A stretch of DNA of 64,000 nucleotides from Arcticimaribacter sp965277835 (GTDB lineage Bacteria; Bacteroidota; Bacteroidia; Flavobacteriales; Flavobacteriaceae), in assembly GCA_965277835.1 (NCBI GenBank), contig OZ255841.1, positions 1,550,001 to 1,614,000 on the forward strand, given 5' to 3'. Position 1 is the first letter of the stretch; every line of letters begins with the position of its first letter. The notes below the pieces were generated by a model. The model searched no databases and was not told the DNA's origin. It saw only the letters and a program-made list of their open reading frames with translations. This document shows, in pieces, positions 44,905 to 54,560 of this stretch. The translations under genes were made by a program, and so were the position numbers.

Positions 44905-46395
44905 ATGAAACAATTCGCTTCAAAAATATTTGCTAAATATATACACAAGAAGAACTCATCATGGGTTAATAATCCAATTGAAGCGCAAAGAAGAACATTT
45001 AAGAAGCTGATTTCTAATTCTCGAAAAACAGTTTTTGGCAAAGACCATAGTTTTAACACAATATCGAATTATAAAGAGTTTGCAAAACAAGTTCCTATTC
45101 GAGATTACGAAGCGTTACGTTCTTATATTGACAGAATGGTTGCAGGCGAAAAAGACATTTTATGGAAAGGGAAACCGTTGTATTTATCAAAAACAAGTGG
45201 AACGACATCAGGGGTAAAATATATTCCTATTACAAAAGAGTCTATGCCCACTCATATTGTTGCTGCACGCGATGCTTTACTCACATATATTTATTATACG
45301 GGTAAAACAAATTTTTTAAAAGGGAAACAAATATTTCTTCAAGGAAGCCCAGAGTTGTCTTATAAAAATGGGGTTGCTGTTGGGCGCCTTTCAGGGATAG
45401 TGGCACATTATGTGCCGCGTTATTTACAAAAATCTAGAATGCCAAGCTTTAAAACCAATTGTATTGATGATTGGGAAGAAAAAGTAAATACTATAGTAGA
45501 TGAGACATTAGCTGAGAACATGACTTTAATAGCAGGAATCCCCTCTTGGGTTCAAATGTATTTTCAAAAAATAAAAGGAAAAACAAATAAAAATGTAGGC
45601 GATGTTTTTAAGAACTTCTCTCTTTTTGTACATGGAGGGGTTAATTTCGAACCGTATAAAAATGTGTTTAAAGAATTAATAGGAAAATCGGTAGATACCA
45701 TTGAGCTTTTCCCAGCTTCCGAAGGTTTTTTTGCATATCAAGACCTCCCTGGACAAGAAGGGCTTTTGCTACTTTTGAATAATGGAATTTTTTATGAATT
45801 TGTTGAACTAAATGAAATAGGAACCCCTAATGCTAAACGGCACACGCTTGAAGAGGTAGAGATAGGAGTTAATTATGCGATGATTATTTCGACTAATGCG
45901 GGGCTATGGGCATATAATATTGGAGACACCGTTCGGTTTGTGTCCAAGGCTCCATATAGGCTTTTGGTAACAGGAAGAATAAAACATTTTATTTCAGCTT
46001 TTGGCGAACATGTAATAGGGAAAGAAGTAGAAACGGCATTGAAAGAAGCAACCACAGGAACACCTATTCGTGTTAGAGAGTTTACTGTTGCACCACAAAT
46101 AAAACCAAAGGAAGGGCTCCCTTATCACGAATGGTGCATAGAGTTTGATTTCCCCCCAGAAGATTTAAAGGCTTTTGAAGAAAAGTTGAATTTAGAAATG
46201 GAAAAACAGAATCTATATTATCAAGACCTTATTCAAGGAAAAGTATTGCGTACTTTAGTAATCAAATCGGTTGAAAAAAAAGGTTTTGAAAAATATATGA
46301 AATCCATTGGAAAACTCGGCGGACAAAATAAAGTCCCTCGATTATCTAATGACAGAAAAATAGCAGACGCGCTGAATAGTTTAAAAAATGAATAA
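44905..46395 (+). CDS. GH3-family acyl-adenylate-forming protein
   Basis: 496 aa from ATG 44905, one nt after the previous stop; a start at 44884 would overlap the M23 gene. It matches the GH3 family (plant auxin/jasmonate amido-synthetases): LYLSKTSGTTSGVKYIPIT is the ATP-binding A3-like motif, and ELFPASEGFFAYQ and YNIGDTVRFVSKAPYRLLVTGRIKHFISAFGEHV are further landmarks. Bacterial members are common in Bacteroidota, with unknown acyl and amine substrates. Overlaps rfbB by 8 bp. Confidence 0.87.
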   Translation: MKQFASKIFAKYIHKKNSSWVNNPIEAQRRTFKKLISNSRKTVFGKDHSFNTISNYKEFAKQVPIRDYEALRSYIDRMVAGEKDILWKGKPLYLSKTSGTTSGVKYIPITKESMPTHIVAARDALLTYIYYTGKTNFLKGKQIFLQGSPELSYKNGVAVGRLSGIVAHYVPRYLQKSRMPSFKTNCIDDWEEKVNTIVDETLAENMTLIAGIPSWVQMYFQKIKGKTNKNVGDVFKNFSLFVHGGVNFEPYKNVFKELIGKSVDTIELFPASEGFFAYQDLPGQEGLLLLLNNGIFYEFVELNEIGTPNAKRHTLEEVEIGVNYAMIISTNAGLWAYNIGDTVRFVSKAPYRLLVTGRIKHFISAFGEHVIGKEVETALKEATTGTPIRVREFTVAPQIKPKEGLPYHEWCIEFDFPPEDLKAFEEKLNLEMEKQNLYYQDLIQGKVLRTLVIKSVEKKGFEKYMKSIGKLGGQNKVPRLSNDRKIADALNSLKNE

Positions 46396-47401
46396 ATCAA
46401 CACTACTTATTACAGGAGGTTTAGGGTTTATAGGCTCAAATTTTATTGACTATAGAATAGAACGTAACCCTAATCAAGCATTTTTGATTTTAGACAAAGA
46501 AACGTATGCGGCTAATACTAGTGCGTTAAAACGATGGGAAGATAATCCACAGATACGTTTTATCTCGGGAGACATTTGTAATGCCAATCTTTTGAATACG
46601 ATTTTTCGAGAAAACAATATCCAAGGCGTTATTCATTTTGCGGCAGAAACACATGTCGATAATTCAATTAGCAGTCCTCAAGCATTTATTGAAAGCAATG
46701 TTATGGGAACGTTTCAGCTTTTGGAAGTTGCAAAAAGATATTGGTTAGGAGAAAAACAACAATTAAAACAAGAATATAAAAAGGCTCGTTTTCATCATAT
46801 TTCAACAGATGAAGTATATGGAGCATTAGGAGCGACAGGGTTTTTTACTGAAGAAACGCCCTATGCGCCCAATAGTCCATATAGCGCGTCTAAAGCGTCT
46901 TCGGACCACCTTGTGCGAAGTTATTTCCATACTTATGGGCTCCCCGTTATAACCACTAATTGTTCTAATAATTTTGGGATTTATCAACATCAAGAGAAAC
47001 TTATTCCGACTATCATTAGAAAAGCAATAAACGAAGAGCCTATTCCTATTTATGGGACAGGTAAAAATGTTCGAGATTGGCTTTTTGTGAGAGACCATTG
47101 CGAGGCTATTCAAAAAGTTTTTGAACAAGGGGCGTTAGGCGAAATATATGCCGTTGGGGGAGATTCTGAGAAAACTAATTTAGAAGTGTGTGCAGCGGTG
47201 ATAGAAATATTAGACGATTTGAAACCAAGAAAAAATGGAGAATCGTATTCAAGTTTAATAACTTTTGTGGAAGATAGGTTAGGGCATGATTATCGATATT
47301 CAATAGATTCTTCAAAAATTAGAAAAACGTTGGGGTGGTTACCAAAAACCTCTTTTGAGGAAGCACTACGGATAACGGTAAAATATTATATAGAAAATTA
47401 A
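46388..47401 (+). CDS. rfbB: dTDP-glucose 4,6-dehydratase
   Basis: 337 aa SDR: TGGLGFIGSNFIDY, HFAAETHVDNSI, STDEVYGALG, and YSASKASSDHLVR with the Tyr-x3-Lys. Second step of dTDP-L-rhamnose synthesis. The four genes rfbBACD follow in order with gaps or overlaps of a few bases. Confidence 0.97.
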   Translation: MNKSTLLITGGLGFIGSNFIDYRIERNPNQAFLILDKETYAANTSALKRWEDNPQIRFISGDICNANLLNTIFRENNIQGVIHFAAETHVDNSISSPQAFIESNVMGTFQLLEVAKRYWLGEKQQLKQEYKKARFHHISTDEVYGALGATGFFTEETPYAPNSPYSASKASSDHLVRSYFHTYGLPVITTNCSNNFGIYQHQEKLIPTIIRKAINEEPIPIYGTGKNVRDWLFVRDHCEAIQKVFEQGALGEIYAVGGDSEKTNLEVCAAVIEILDDLKPRKNGESYSSLITFVEDRLGHDYRYSIDSSKIRKTLGWLPKTSFEEALRITVKYYIEN

Positions 47402-47411
47402 CTATAAGCCG

Positions 47412-48272
47412 ATGAAAGGAATCGTATTAGCAGGAGGAAAAGGCACGCGCCTTTACCCTTTAACAAGGGCTGTTAGCAAACAGCTTATACCCATTTATGA
47501 TAAACCAATGATTTATTATCCTTTAGCAACGTTGATAGAAGCAGGGATACACGAGATATTAATTATAACAACACCTCAAGATTTACCATTATTTCAGAAC
47601 CTTTTGGGAGATGGTAAAAGAATAGGGTGCAATTTTAGTTATAAAATACAACACCAAGCGAATGGTTTAGCAGAGGCTTTTATTTTGGGGGAAGAGTTTA
47701 TTCAAAATGACTCTGTTGCCCTAATATTAGGAGATAACTTGTTTTATGGCACGCAATTTATTGATAAGATAAAAAAGTATTCTTTTCATAAAGGCGGGTT
47801 AATTTTTGCAAATAAAGTTCGTGACCCACATCGTTACGGGATTGTTCAGTTCGATTCTAATGGGAAAGCAATTGATATTGAAGAAAAACCAACTCATCCT
47901 AAATCCTCGTATGCAGTTCCAGGGATTTATTTTTATGATAATACAGTTGTTGAAAAAGCAAAAAACCTAAAACCAAGTAAAAGAGGCGAACTTGAAATAA
48001 CAGATCTTAACAGGTTATATATGGATGAAGGAAAGTTAAATGTTGAAGTATTAGACCATGGAACAGCATGGCTCGATACAGGGACTATTGAATCTTTGAT
48101 GGAAGCCAGCCAATTTGTACAAGTAATACAGTCTCGGCAAGGTATTTTAATAGGCTCAATAGAAGTAGCGGCGTATAACTCGGGAGCAATTGATAGTCAT
48201 CGCTTAAGTATTCTTGTTGACGAACTTAAAGAGACAGCCTATGGAGGGTATTTAAAATCATTAATTGAATAA
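47412..48272 (+). CDS. rfbA: glucose-1-phosphate thymidylyltransferase
   Basis: 286 aa, MKGIVLAGGKGTRLYPLTRAVSKQLIPIYDKPMIYYPL, GDNLFYG, EEKPTHPKSSYAVPGIYFYD. Makes dTDP-glucose from dTTP and glucose-1-phosphate. First enzyme of the pathway, of normal length. Confidence 0.98.
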   Translation: MKGIVLAGGKGTRLYPLTRAVSKQLIPIYDKPMIYYPLATLIEAGIHEILIITTPQDLPLFQNLLGDGKRIGCNFSYKIQHQANGLAEAFILGEEFIQNDSVALILGDNLFYGTQFIDKIKKYSFHKGGLIFANKVRDPHRYGIVQFDSNGKAIDIEEKPTHPKSSYAVPGIYFYDNTVVEKAKNLKPSKRGELEITDLNRLYMDEGKLNVEVLDHGTAWLDTGTIESLMEASQFVQVIQSRQGILIGSIEVAAYNSGAIDSHRLSILVDELKETAYGGYLKSLIE

Positions 48273-48273
48273 C

Positions 48274-48819
48274 ATGGAAGCTATTAAAACAACAATTAAT
48301 GATTGTTGGCTTATAAAGCCTAAGGTTTTTGAAGACGAGCGCGGATATTTTTATGAGAGTTTTCAAAAAGAAAGGTTTGAAATGCTTACACAAGTTGCGT
48401 TTACTCCTATTCAAGATAATGAAGCTTTTTCTTTCTATGGTGTTATTCGGGGCTTACATTTCCAAAAACCGCCTTATGCACAAGCAAAACTTATTAGGGC
48501 TATAAAAGGGAAAATTCTTGATGTAGTCGTAGATATTAGAAAGGAAAGCTCAACATATGGTACAGTTTTTAGTGTAGAATTGAGTGAAGAGAATAAAATG
48601 CAGCTTTTTGCTCCTAAAGGATGCGCACACGGTTATGCTGTGTTGAGTTCAGAAGCCATCGTTTTTTATAAAACAGATGCTTATTATAACCCAAATGAAG
48701 AAGGCGGAATTTTATTTAATGACTTAGGTTTGGGAATTGATTGGAAAATACCAAAAGAGGATCAAATTATAAATAAAAAGGATACTAGTTGGCCTAACTT
48801 TAAAACACGCGCTTTGTGA
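48274..48819 (+). CDS. rfbC: dTDP-4-dehydrorhamnose 3,5-epimerase
   Basis: 181 aa from ATG 48274, one nt after rfbA's stop. FEDERGYFYESFQKE, VIRGLHFQKPPYAQAKL (catalytic His) and APKGCAHGYAVLS are the cupin epimerase signatures. Overlaps rfbD by 4 bp (GTGA). Confidence 0.96.
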   Translation: MEAIKTTINDCWLIKPKVFEDERGYFYESFQKERFEMLTQVAFTPIQDNEAFSFYGVIRGLHFQKPPYAQAKLIRAIKGKILDVVVDIRKESSTYGTVFSVELSEENKMQLFAPKGCAHGYAVLSSEAIVFYKTDAYYNPNEEGGILFNDLGLGIDWKIPKEDQIINKKDTSWPNFKTRAL

Positions 48820-49595
48820 AAAAGATTTTGGTTACGGGATCAAATGGGCAATTAGGAAAAACCCTAGAACGCCAGAGCCAACAAAGTTTATATCAATGGA
48901 CTTTTTGTAGCCGAGAAGAATTAGATATTACCAAAGAAGACGAATTAAACTCAGTTTTTGGGTCACAAGATTTTGACTATTGTATTAATTGTGCAGCATA
49001 TACTAATGTAGAAGGGGCAGAAAAGCACCCAGAAGAAGCACATACGCTTAATGTAGAAGCCGTAAAAAAAATTGTTGCTAGCTGTAATAAACACCACATA
49101 ACGCTTGTGCATATTTCTACGGACTATGTTTTCGATGGTTCTAAAAGCACACCCTATGTAGAAACAGATGCTACAGCACCACTCAATCAATATGGGAAAA
49201 GTAAGTTATTGGGGGAACAGTTTATAGAACAAGATGCAAAAGCATATTATATAATAAGAACATCGTGGTTATATAGTAAGATTGAAAAGGCAAATTTTTA
49301 TAATGCAATTTTAAATAAGGCAAGGGAGACCGAAGAACTGCAAGTTGTAAATGACCAAATAGGGACACCAACAAACGTTAGTAATTTAGCCGCGTTTATT
49401 ATTGAATTATTATCTAAAAACCCTGAGAAAGGATTATATCACTTTTCGGATAAAAAAATAATGTCTTGGTATGACTTTGCTCAAACAATTCTTGACGAAC
49501 ATCAACTAAGCACAAAAATCACCCCTATACCAACACCAAAAGGAGGCGCAGTACGCCCAAGATATAGTCCGTTATTTTCGAATAAAAAATTGTGA
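48816..49595 (+). CDS. rfbD: dTDP-4-dehydrorhamnose reductase, C-terminally short
   Basis: 259 aa from GTG 48816. TGSNGQLGKTL (NADPH), STDYVFDG and YGKSKLLGEQ (Tyr-x3-Lys) are intact, so the catalytic part is complete. The frame ends right after RPRYSPLFSNKKL, where relatives continue for roughly 20 more residues. Its stop overlaps the GTG of the next gene (TTGTGAG). Either a naturally short variant or a small C-terminal truncation; activity is likely kept. Final step of dTDP-L-rhamnose synthesis. Confidence 0.93.
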   Translation: MKKILVTGSNGQLGKTLERQSQQSLYQWTFCSREELDITKEDELNSVFGSQDFDYCINCAAYTNVEGAEKHPEEAHTLNVEAVKKIVASCNKHHITLVHISTDYVFDGSKSTPYVETDATAPLNQYGKSKLLGEQFIEQDAKAYYIIRTSWLYSKIEKANFYNAILNKARETEELQVVNDQIGTPTNVSNLAAFIIELLSKNPEKGLYHFSDKKIMSWYDFAQTILDEHQLSTKITPIPTPKGGAVRPRYSPLFSNKKL

Positions 49596-50440
49596 GATAT
49601 AGTATTATTATTCCGGCGCACAATGAGGCAAAATTTTTAGGAGGATTATTAGAGTCGCTCTGTAATCAACAGTTGGTAGCAACAGAAATTATTTTAGTTA
49701 ACGATAACTCTACAGATGAAACAGAAGAGATTATGCAACACTACACAAGGTTGCATAACAACATTAAATATGTAAACCACTCGTCTTCGTCTATGCATTT
49801 GCCTGGAGCAAAAGTGGTTAACGCGTTTACATTTGGGGTTAAAAAACTTGAACAACCATTTGATGTTTTAGTGAAGTTAGATGCAGATTTAATTCTTCCT
49901 GAAAATTATTTTTATGTTTTGAAAGATATTTTTGAAGACCCAAAAGTGGGTATTGCAGGAGGGTTTTGCTATGAATTGGATAGTTTGGGAAAATGGAAAA
50001 AGAATCATCCGATGGAGCAAGAGCATGTACGAGGTGCTTTTAAGGCATATTCTAAAGAGTGTTTTGCAAAGATTGGAGGTTTAATACCCGCAATGGGCTG
50101 GGATAGCGCAGATGAGCTTTTGGCACGATATTACGGGTTTTCGGTAAAAACAACAGATAACTTACACGTGAAACATTTGCGTCCATTAGGGGGGCGATAT
50201 GGGTCTAAATTAGGAAAACTTCAAGGAGCAGCTTTTTATGGGTTACGATATGGGTTAGGTTTAACTTTTTTGGCTAGTTTTAAAAATGCAATTCTTAAAA
50301 GAAAAGTAACAACTTTTTTTAGCTTACTTCAAGGATATTTTGAAGCACGGCGAAAGAAAGCACCTTTTTTGGTAAGTAAAAACCAAGGCAGGTTTATTAG
50401 AACGTATCGATGGAATAAGATTTTTAGAAGAAATAAATGA
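49592..50440 (+). CDS. glycosyltransferase family 2
   Basis: 282 aa from GTG 49592, MRYSIIIPAHNEAKFLGGLLESL, DDN-type nucleotide site and LVKLDADLILPENYF with the metal-binding DxD. Likely a rhamnosyl- or other surface-glycan transferase given its overlap with rfbD. It contains a degenerate parS-like sequence (50160-50175). Confidence 0.88.
   Translation: MRYSIIIPAHNEAKFLGGLLESLCNQQLVATEIILVNDNSTDETEEIMQHYTRLHNNIKYVNHSSSSMHLPGAKVVNAFTFGVKKLEQPFDVLVKLDADLILPENYFYVLKDIFEDPKVGIAGGFCYELDSLGKWKKNHPMEQEHVRGAFKAYSKECFAKIGGLIPAMGWDSADELLARYYGFSVKTTDNLHVKHLRPLGGRYGSKLGKLQGAAFYGLRYGLGLTFLASFKNAILKRKVTTFFSLLQGYFEARRKKAPFLVSKNQGRFIRTYRWNKIFRRNK
50160..50175. other. degenerate parS-like site within the GT2 gene
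   Basis: ACTTACACGTGAAACA matches the parS consensus at 13 of 15 defined positions; the mismatches are the first two bases. It lies about 10.8 kb from site 2. Weak candidate only. Confidence 0.35.
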
Positions 50441-50524
50441 GTGTTATAATAGAAAGGTAGAAGTTTCGTTTTATAAAATAAAAACGCGTTTTAATCTTTG
50501 ACTGTTGTACCTCATTAAAAAACG

Positions 50525-51115
50525 ATGAATAAACGACCTGATTTAAATAAAAATATTTCAACAAAAGATTTTAATGAATTTTATTGGTTAAAGGAAGAGT
50601 TAGTTAATTTTTGCCGTTTAGAGAACTTAAATACAGGTGGTGGAAAAATTGAAATTACCGAAAGAATAAGACACTATCTTCAAACTGGAGAAAAACTTAA
50701 AGTAAATAAAAAAGCAAACCCTAAGTCAACGTTTAATTGGAATTCAGAAAAATTGACACGTGCCACAATTATTACAGACAATTATAAGAACTCGGAAAAT
50801 GTTAGGCTTTTTTTTGAGAAAAATATAGGCGAAAAATTCAAGTTCAACGTACAGTTTATGAATTGGATGAAATCAAATACAGGAAAGAGTTTAGAGAATG
50901 CTATTAACCAGTATGAACAAATTTTAATTGAGAAAAAACAGAATTCAAATAAAAAGGAAATAGCACCTCAATTTGAATATAACACCTATTTGAGAGACTT
51001 TTTAGCGGACAACCCAAATTGTGACCGCGACTTAGGAATTAGATTGTGGAAAATAAAAAGATCAATAAGAGGAAACAACATTTATTCTAAAGAGGATTTG
51101 AAATTAATTGAATGA
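50525..51115 (+). CDS. SAP-domain/DUF6434 protein
   Basis: 196 aa. Residues about 20-53 (FYWLKEELVNFCRLENLNTGG-type stretch through ITERIRHYL) form a SAP-like helix-turn-helix nucleic-acid-binding motif. The rest resembles DUF6434 (FNWNSEKLTRATIITDNYKNSENVRLFFEKNIG and FMNWMKSNTGKSLENAI). No signal peptide. Function unknown. Its position between a glycosyltransferase and ugd seems unrelated to sugar metabolism. Confidence 0.75.
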   Translation: MNKRPDLNKNISTKDFNEFYWLKEELVNFCRLENLNTGGGKIEITERIRHYLQTGEKLKVNKKANPKSTFNWNSEKLTRATIITDNYKNSENVRLFFEKNIGEKFKFNVQFMNWMKSNTGKSLENAINQYEQILIEKKQNSNKKEIAPQFEYNTYLRDFLADNPNCDRDLGIRLWKIKRSIRGNNIYSKEDLKLIE

Positions 51116-51193
51116 AAAACAAGGCACAACACTAGTTATAATTAATACGAGGGGTGTTACCAAAAGGAGTGTCAAATTTAATATATATTATAG

Positions 51194-52495
51194 ATGAAAA
51201 TAGCAGTTATAGGGACAGGATATGTAGGACTAGTTACTGGAACGTGTTTTGCAGAAACAGGAAATAATGTGTTGTGTATTGACATTGACCAAGAAAAAAT
51301 AAAAACCTTACAGGCAGGAAATATACCTATTTATGAGCCTGAATTGGAAACCCTTTTTCAGCGAAATTTTATAGCAAAACGATTGCAGTTCTCTTCTGAT
51401 TTGTCAGAAGCCATTGCTTTTGCAGAACTTATTTTTTTAGCGCTTCCTACCCCAGAAAAAGAAGATGGGGCAGCTGATTTGAGTTTTGTAATAGAAACGG
51501 CAAAAAAAATAGCAGCGTTGACCACCGCGTATAAAGTTATTGTAAATAAAAGTACTGTCCCCGTAGGGACAACAGCACAAATGCAAGAAATTTTTAATAC
51601 CTCTTGTGCAGTATCGGTAGATGTGGTTTCTAATCCAGAGTTTTTAAAGGAAGGTTTTGCAGTTCAAGATTTTATGAAACCTCAGCGTGTTATTATTGGG
51701 ACAAAATCGGAACGAGCAATTGAGCAGCTTCAAAAATTATATACTCCTTTTATGCGTACAGGAAACAGAATTCAGATTATGGATACTGTTTCGGCAGAGT
51801 TGACTAAATATGCGTGTAATGCTTTTTTGGCAACTAAAATTAGTTTTATGAATGAGATTGCTAATTATTGCGAAAAAGTAGGAGCAGATGTGGACATGGT
51901 TCGCCAAGGCATGGGTAGCGATGCCCGTATAGGAAACCGATTTTTGTTTCCTGGTTTAGGTTATGGCGGTTCTTGTTTTCCTAAAGATATTAAGGCTCTA
52001 AAAAAATCGGGAGAAGAAGAAAACGCCCCTTTCGAAATTTTAACGGCAGTAGAACACGTAAATAATAATCAGAAAAAACGCTTTGTTTCAAAAATAAATA
52101 CGTTTTTCAAAAAAGATTTAACAGGGAAAACATTTGCTTTGTGGGGGCTTTCTTATAAACCAGGCACGGATGATGTACGCGAAGCACCTGCATTTTATAT
52201 TATAGAAACGTTACTCTCATATGGTGCTAAATTTATTGTGTACGACCCTGTTGCGATTCCAAATGCGAAAAAACATTTTGGTAATAAAATAGCGTATGCA
52301 AATTCGGCGAATGAAGCCTTGCAACAAGCCGATGCCCTACTTATTTGTACAGAATGGAATTTGTTTAGAAGTTTAGATGTTATGTTATTTAAAAAGCAAA
52401 TGAAACAGAATGTCATTTTTGATGGGCGCAATGTGTTTAACTCTAAAGAGATGAAAACCGCAGGGATTACTTATTTTTCGGTCGGAAGGGTTTAG
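51194..52495 (+). CDS. ugd: UDP-glucose 6-dehydrogenase
   Basis: 433 aa, MKIAVIGTGYVGLVTGTCFAE (NAD), NKSTVPVGT, KYACNAFLATKISFMNEIAN and the catalytic Cys in YGGSCFPKDIKAL (near 262). Oxidises UDP-glucose to UDP-glucuronate for surface polysaccharides. The last 19 codons, including the stop, are repeated as an orphan fragment 2.1 kb downstream. Confidence 0.97.
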   Translation: MKIAVIGTGYVGLVTGTCFAETGNNVLCIDIDQEKIKTLQAGNIPIYEPELETLFQRNFIAKRLQFSSDLSEAIAFAELIFLALPTPEKEDGAADLSFVIETAKKIAALTTAYKVIVNKSTVPVGTTAQMQEIFNTSCAVSVDVVSNPEFLKEGFAVQDFMKPQRVIIGTKSERAIEQLQKLYTPFMRTGNRIQIMDTVSAELTKYACNAFLATKISFMNEIANYCEKVGADVDMVRQGMGSDARIGNRFLFPGLGYGGSCFPKDIKALKKSGEEENAPFEILTAVEHVNNNQKKRFVSKINTFFKKDLTGKTFALWGLSYKPGTDDVREAPAFYIIETLLSYGAKFIVYDPVAIPNAKKHFGNKIAYANSANEALQQADALLICTEWNLFRSLDVMLFKKQMKQNVIFDGRNVFNSKEMKTAGITYFSVGRV

Positions 52496-52502
52496 AAGCC
52501 GT
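52439..52502 (+). repeat. direct repeat, copy A (3' end of ugd)
   Basis: 64 bp, 62 identical to copy B at 54561-54624. Within ugd it encodes the final residues NSKEMKTAGITYFSVGRV and stop. The pair brackets the pafA-type gene. Confidence 0.95.
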
Positions 52503-52807
52503 ATATTTAATTAAAATTTTGAAATTGTATTGAATACATAATATAACCGTTGTTATAAACTATTTTTGCTATGTGGGTCTTTTTGATAAAGAACTTCTAG
52601 CAAACGAGAGCGTGTTAACTTCGAGAACTATTCAAAAAAACTATTAACTCTGGAGGGAAGTACACAAAGTAAAGTAAACTAAAGAAAATGAAACTAAACT
52701 AAAAAACACAAAACAGATATATCCGCTTTGTTTGTTAAACACTTACGAGTAGTATTATATTATATAACCAGAGGTTTTGATAAAAGAAAACTCTTAATTC
52801 ACTTAAA
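52503..52807. other. 305-bp spacer upstream of the phosphatase gene
   Basis: AT-rich. It contains A-rich runs of the form GTAAAGTAAACTAAAG and ATGAAACTAAACTAAAAA (near 52668-52706), but no clear consensus promoter, terminator or ORF. Confidence 0.4.
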
Positions 52808-54484
52808 ATGTATAGATTAATATTATTAGCATTAATACTTGGTAAAGCAAATTTTTTAATTGGTCAAACGACTGATTTAACCAAACCAAAATTAGTTGTA
52901 GGCATTGTTGTCGATCAGATGCGATTTGATTTTTTGTATAAATATGAAGAAAAATATGGGGAAGGTGGGTTTAAAAGGATAATTAAGGAAGGCTTTAATT
53001 TTAAGAATGCACATTTTAATTATACCCCAACAGTAACAGCAGCAGGCCATGCCTCAATTTATACAGGAACGACGCCATCAATACACGGAATTATAGGGAA
53101 TAGCTGGTTTAATCAATTTGAAGAAAGTGAAGTTGGGAACAGTGTTGACACAAAAGAAGTAATCATTGGGTCAAAAAAAGTGAATAAAAATGGAGTGTCA
53201 CCAAGAAATCTTTTATCAACCACTATTTCTGATCAGCTTCGATTAGGTTCAAATTTTAAGTCAAAAGTAATAAGCGTGTCTTTAAAAGATAGAGGAGCTA
53301 TTCTCCCTGGAGGGCATACCGCAAATGCAGCTTATTGGCATGACTTTAGAACAAGCCCAGGATATTTTGTGTCAAGTTCGTACTATATGGATAGTTTACC
53401 AGAATGGGTAACGTCTTTTAATGAATCTGGTATAGCAAGTAATTATTTAGCTTATGTTTGGGATACGCTATACCCAATAGAAACGTATTCTGAGAGCGAT
53501 GTTGATGACAATACTTACGAACGCACTTTAAGAGGAAAATCAGCCCCAGTTTTTCCGTATGATTTTAACGAATTAAGAAAAACGTATAGAGAATTAGAAG
53601 TTGAATATCAGATGTTATGGGTTTCCCCAAAAGGGAATACCATACTTACTGATTTTGCTATTAAAGCCATAGAAAATGAAAACCTTGGAGCAGATGATAC
53701 TACTGATTTGATAAATATTTCTTACTCAGTTCCCGATGTTATTGGGCATACTTTTGGGCTTCAGTCTATTGAACTTCAAGATATATACCTTAGGCTAGAT
53801 AAAGAAATAGAACGTCTTCTTAATTATTTAGACAAAACATTAGGAGAAGAAGGCTATTTATTGTTTTTAACTTCCGACCATGGAGCAATTCAAAACGCTT
53901 CATATTTAGAAAAACATAAATTACCAACAGGTATTGCCAGAATTAATGACTACGAAAAAACACTTACTCAGCATTTAAAGACGAAATACGCAAAAGACTC
54001 ACTGTTATTGAGGTTTGATTATGAGCGTATCTATTTGAATAGAGCTTTAATATCTAAACATGGATTAGACTTAAAGTCTGTTCAACAAGAAGTATCAGAT
54101 TTTTTGATGACTCTTGAAGGGGTTAGTACGGCTTTAACAGCATCAGAACTTCAAACGAAGGAATATAGAACAGGTATAAAATCACAGCTTCAAAACGGAT
54201 ATCATCCTAAAAGATCAGGAGATGTTCTATTAGCTTTTGATCCAGGGTTAATTCAAAGCACTGATCCAGAGCTAGAAATTATGAATGTGAAAGGAACTAC
54301 TCATGGGTCAGGATATTCCTTTGACACACATGTTCCTCTAATATGGAAAGGCTATGGAATTCGAAAAGGAGAATCAATTAGAAAAGTATCTATCACGGAT
54401 ATTGCCCCTAGTTTGGCAATGATATTAAATCTTCAATTACCAAATGGAACTACAGGTTTTCCTTTAAACGAACTTTTTAAATAA
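52808..54484 (+). CDS. pafA: PafA-type alkaline phosphatase (secreted)
   Basis: 558 aa with signal peptide (MYRLILLALILGKANFLIGQ). Matches the monoesterase PafA of Bacteroidota: VVGIVVDQMRFDFLYKYE (metal Asp), YTPTVTAAGHASIYTG with the Thr nucleophile (Thr77), GNSWF (Asn near 98), SLKDRGAILPGGH with the Lys/Arg pair, LTSDHGA and HVPLIWKGYG. It releases phosphate from organic esters. The gene is bracketed by a 64-bp repeat of the ugd end. Confidence 0.88.
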   Translation: MYRLILLALILGKANFLIGQTTDLTKPKLVVGIVVDQMRFDFLYKYEEKYGEGGFKRIIKEGFNFKNAHFNYTPTVTAAGHASIYTGTTPSIHGIIGNSWFNQFEESEVGNSVDTKEVIIGSKKVNKNGVSPRNLLSTTISDQLRLGSNFKSKVISVSLKDRGAILPGGHTANAAYWHDFRTSPGYFVSSSYYMDSLPEWVTSFNESGIASNYLAYVWDTLYPIETYSESDVDDNTYERTLRGKSAPVFPYDFNELRKTYRELEVEYQMLWVSPKGNTILTDFAIKAIENENLGADDTTDLINISYSVPDVIGHTFGLQSIELQDIYLRLDKEIERLLNYLDKTLGEEGYLLFLTSDHGAIQNASYLEKHKLPTGIARINDYEKTLTQHLKTKYAKDSLLLRFDYERIYLNRALISKHGLDLKSVQQEVSDFLMTLEGVSTALTASELQTKEYRTGIKSQLQNGYHPKRSGDVLLAFDPGLIQSTDPELEIMNVKGTTHGSGYSFDTHVPLIWKGYGIRKGESIRKVSITDIAPSLAMILNLQLPNGTTGFPLNELFK

Positions 54485-54560
54485 TATTTATAATGCAGTA
54501 AAGAAGAGTCTTTTTTGATTTTGCACCCTTTCTTTACGCCTTCAGAACAGTAAACATTAT

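Noticed and set aside
50750..50770. CACGTG in the SAP-domain gene as another parS
   Set aside because: Only about 10 of 15 consensus positions match.
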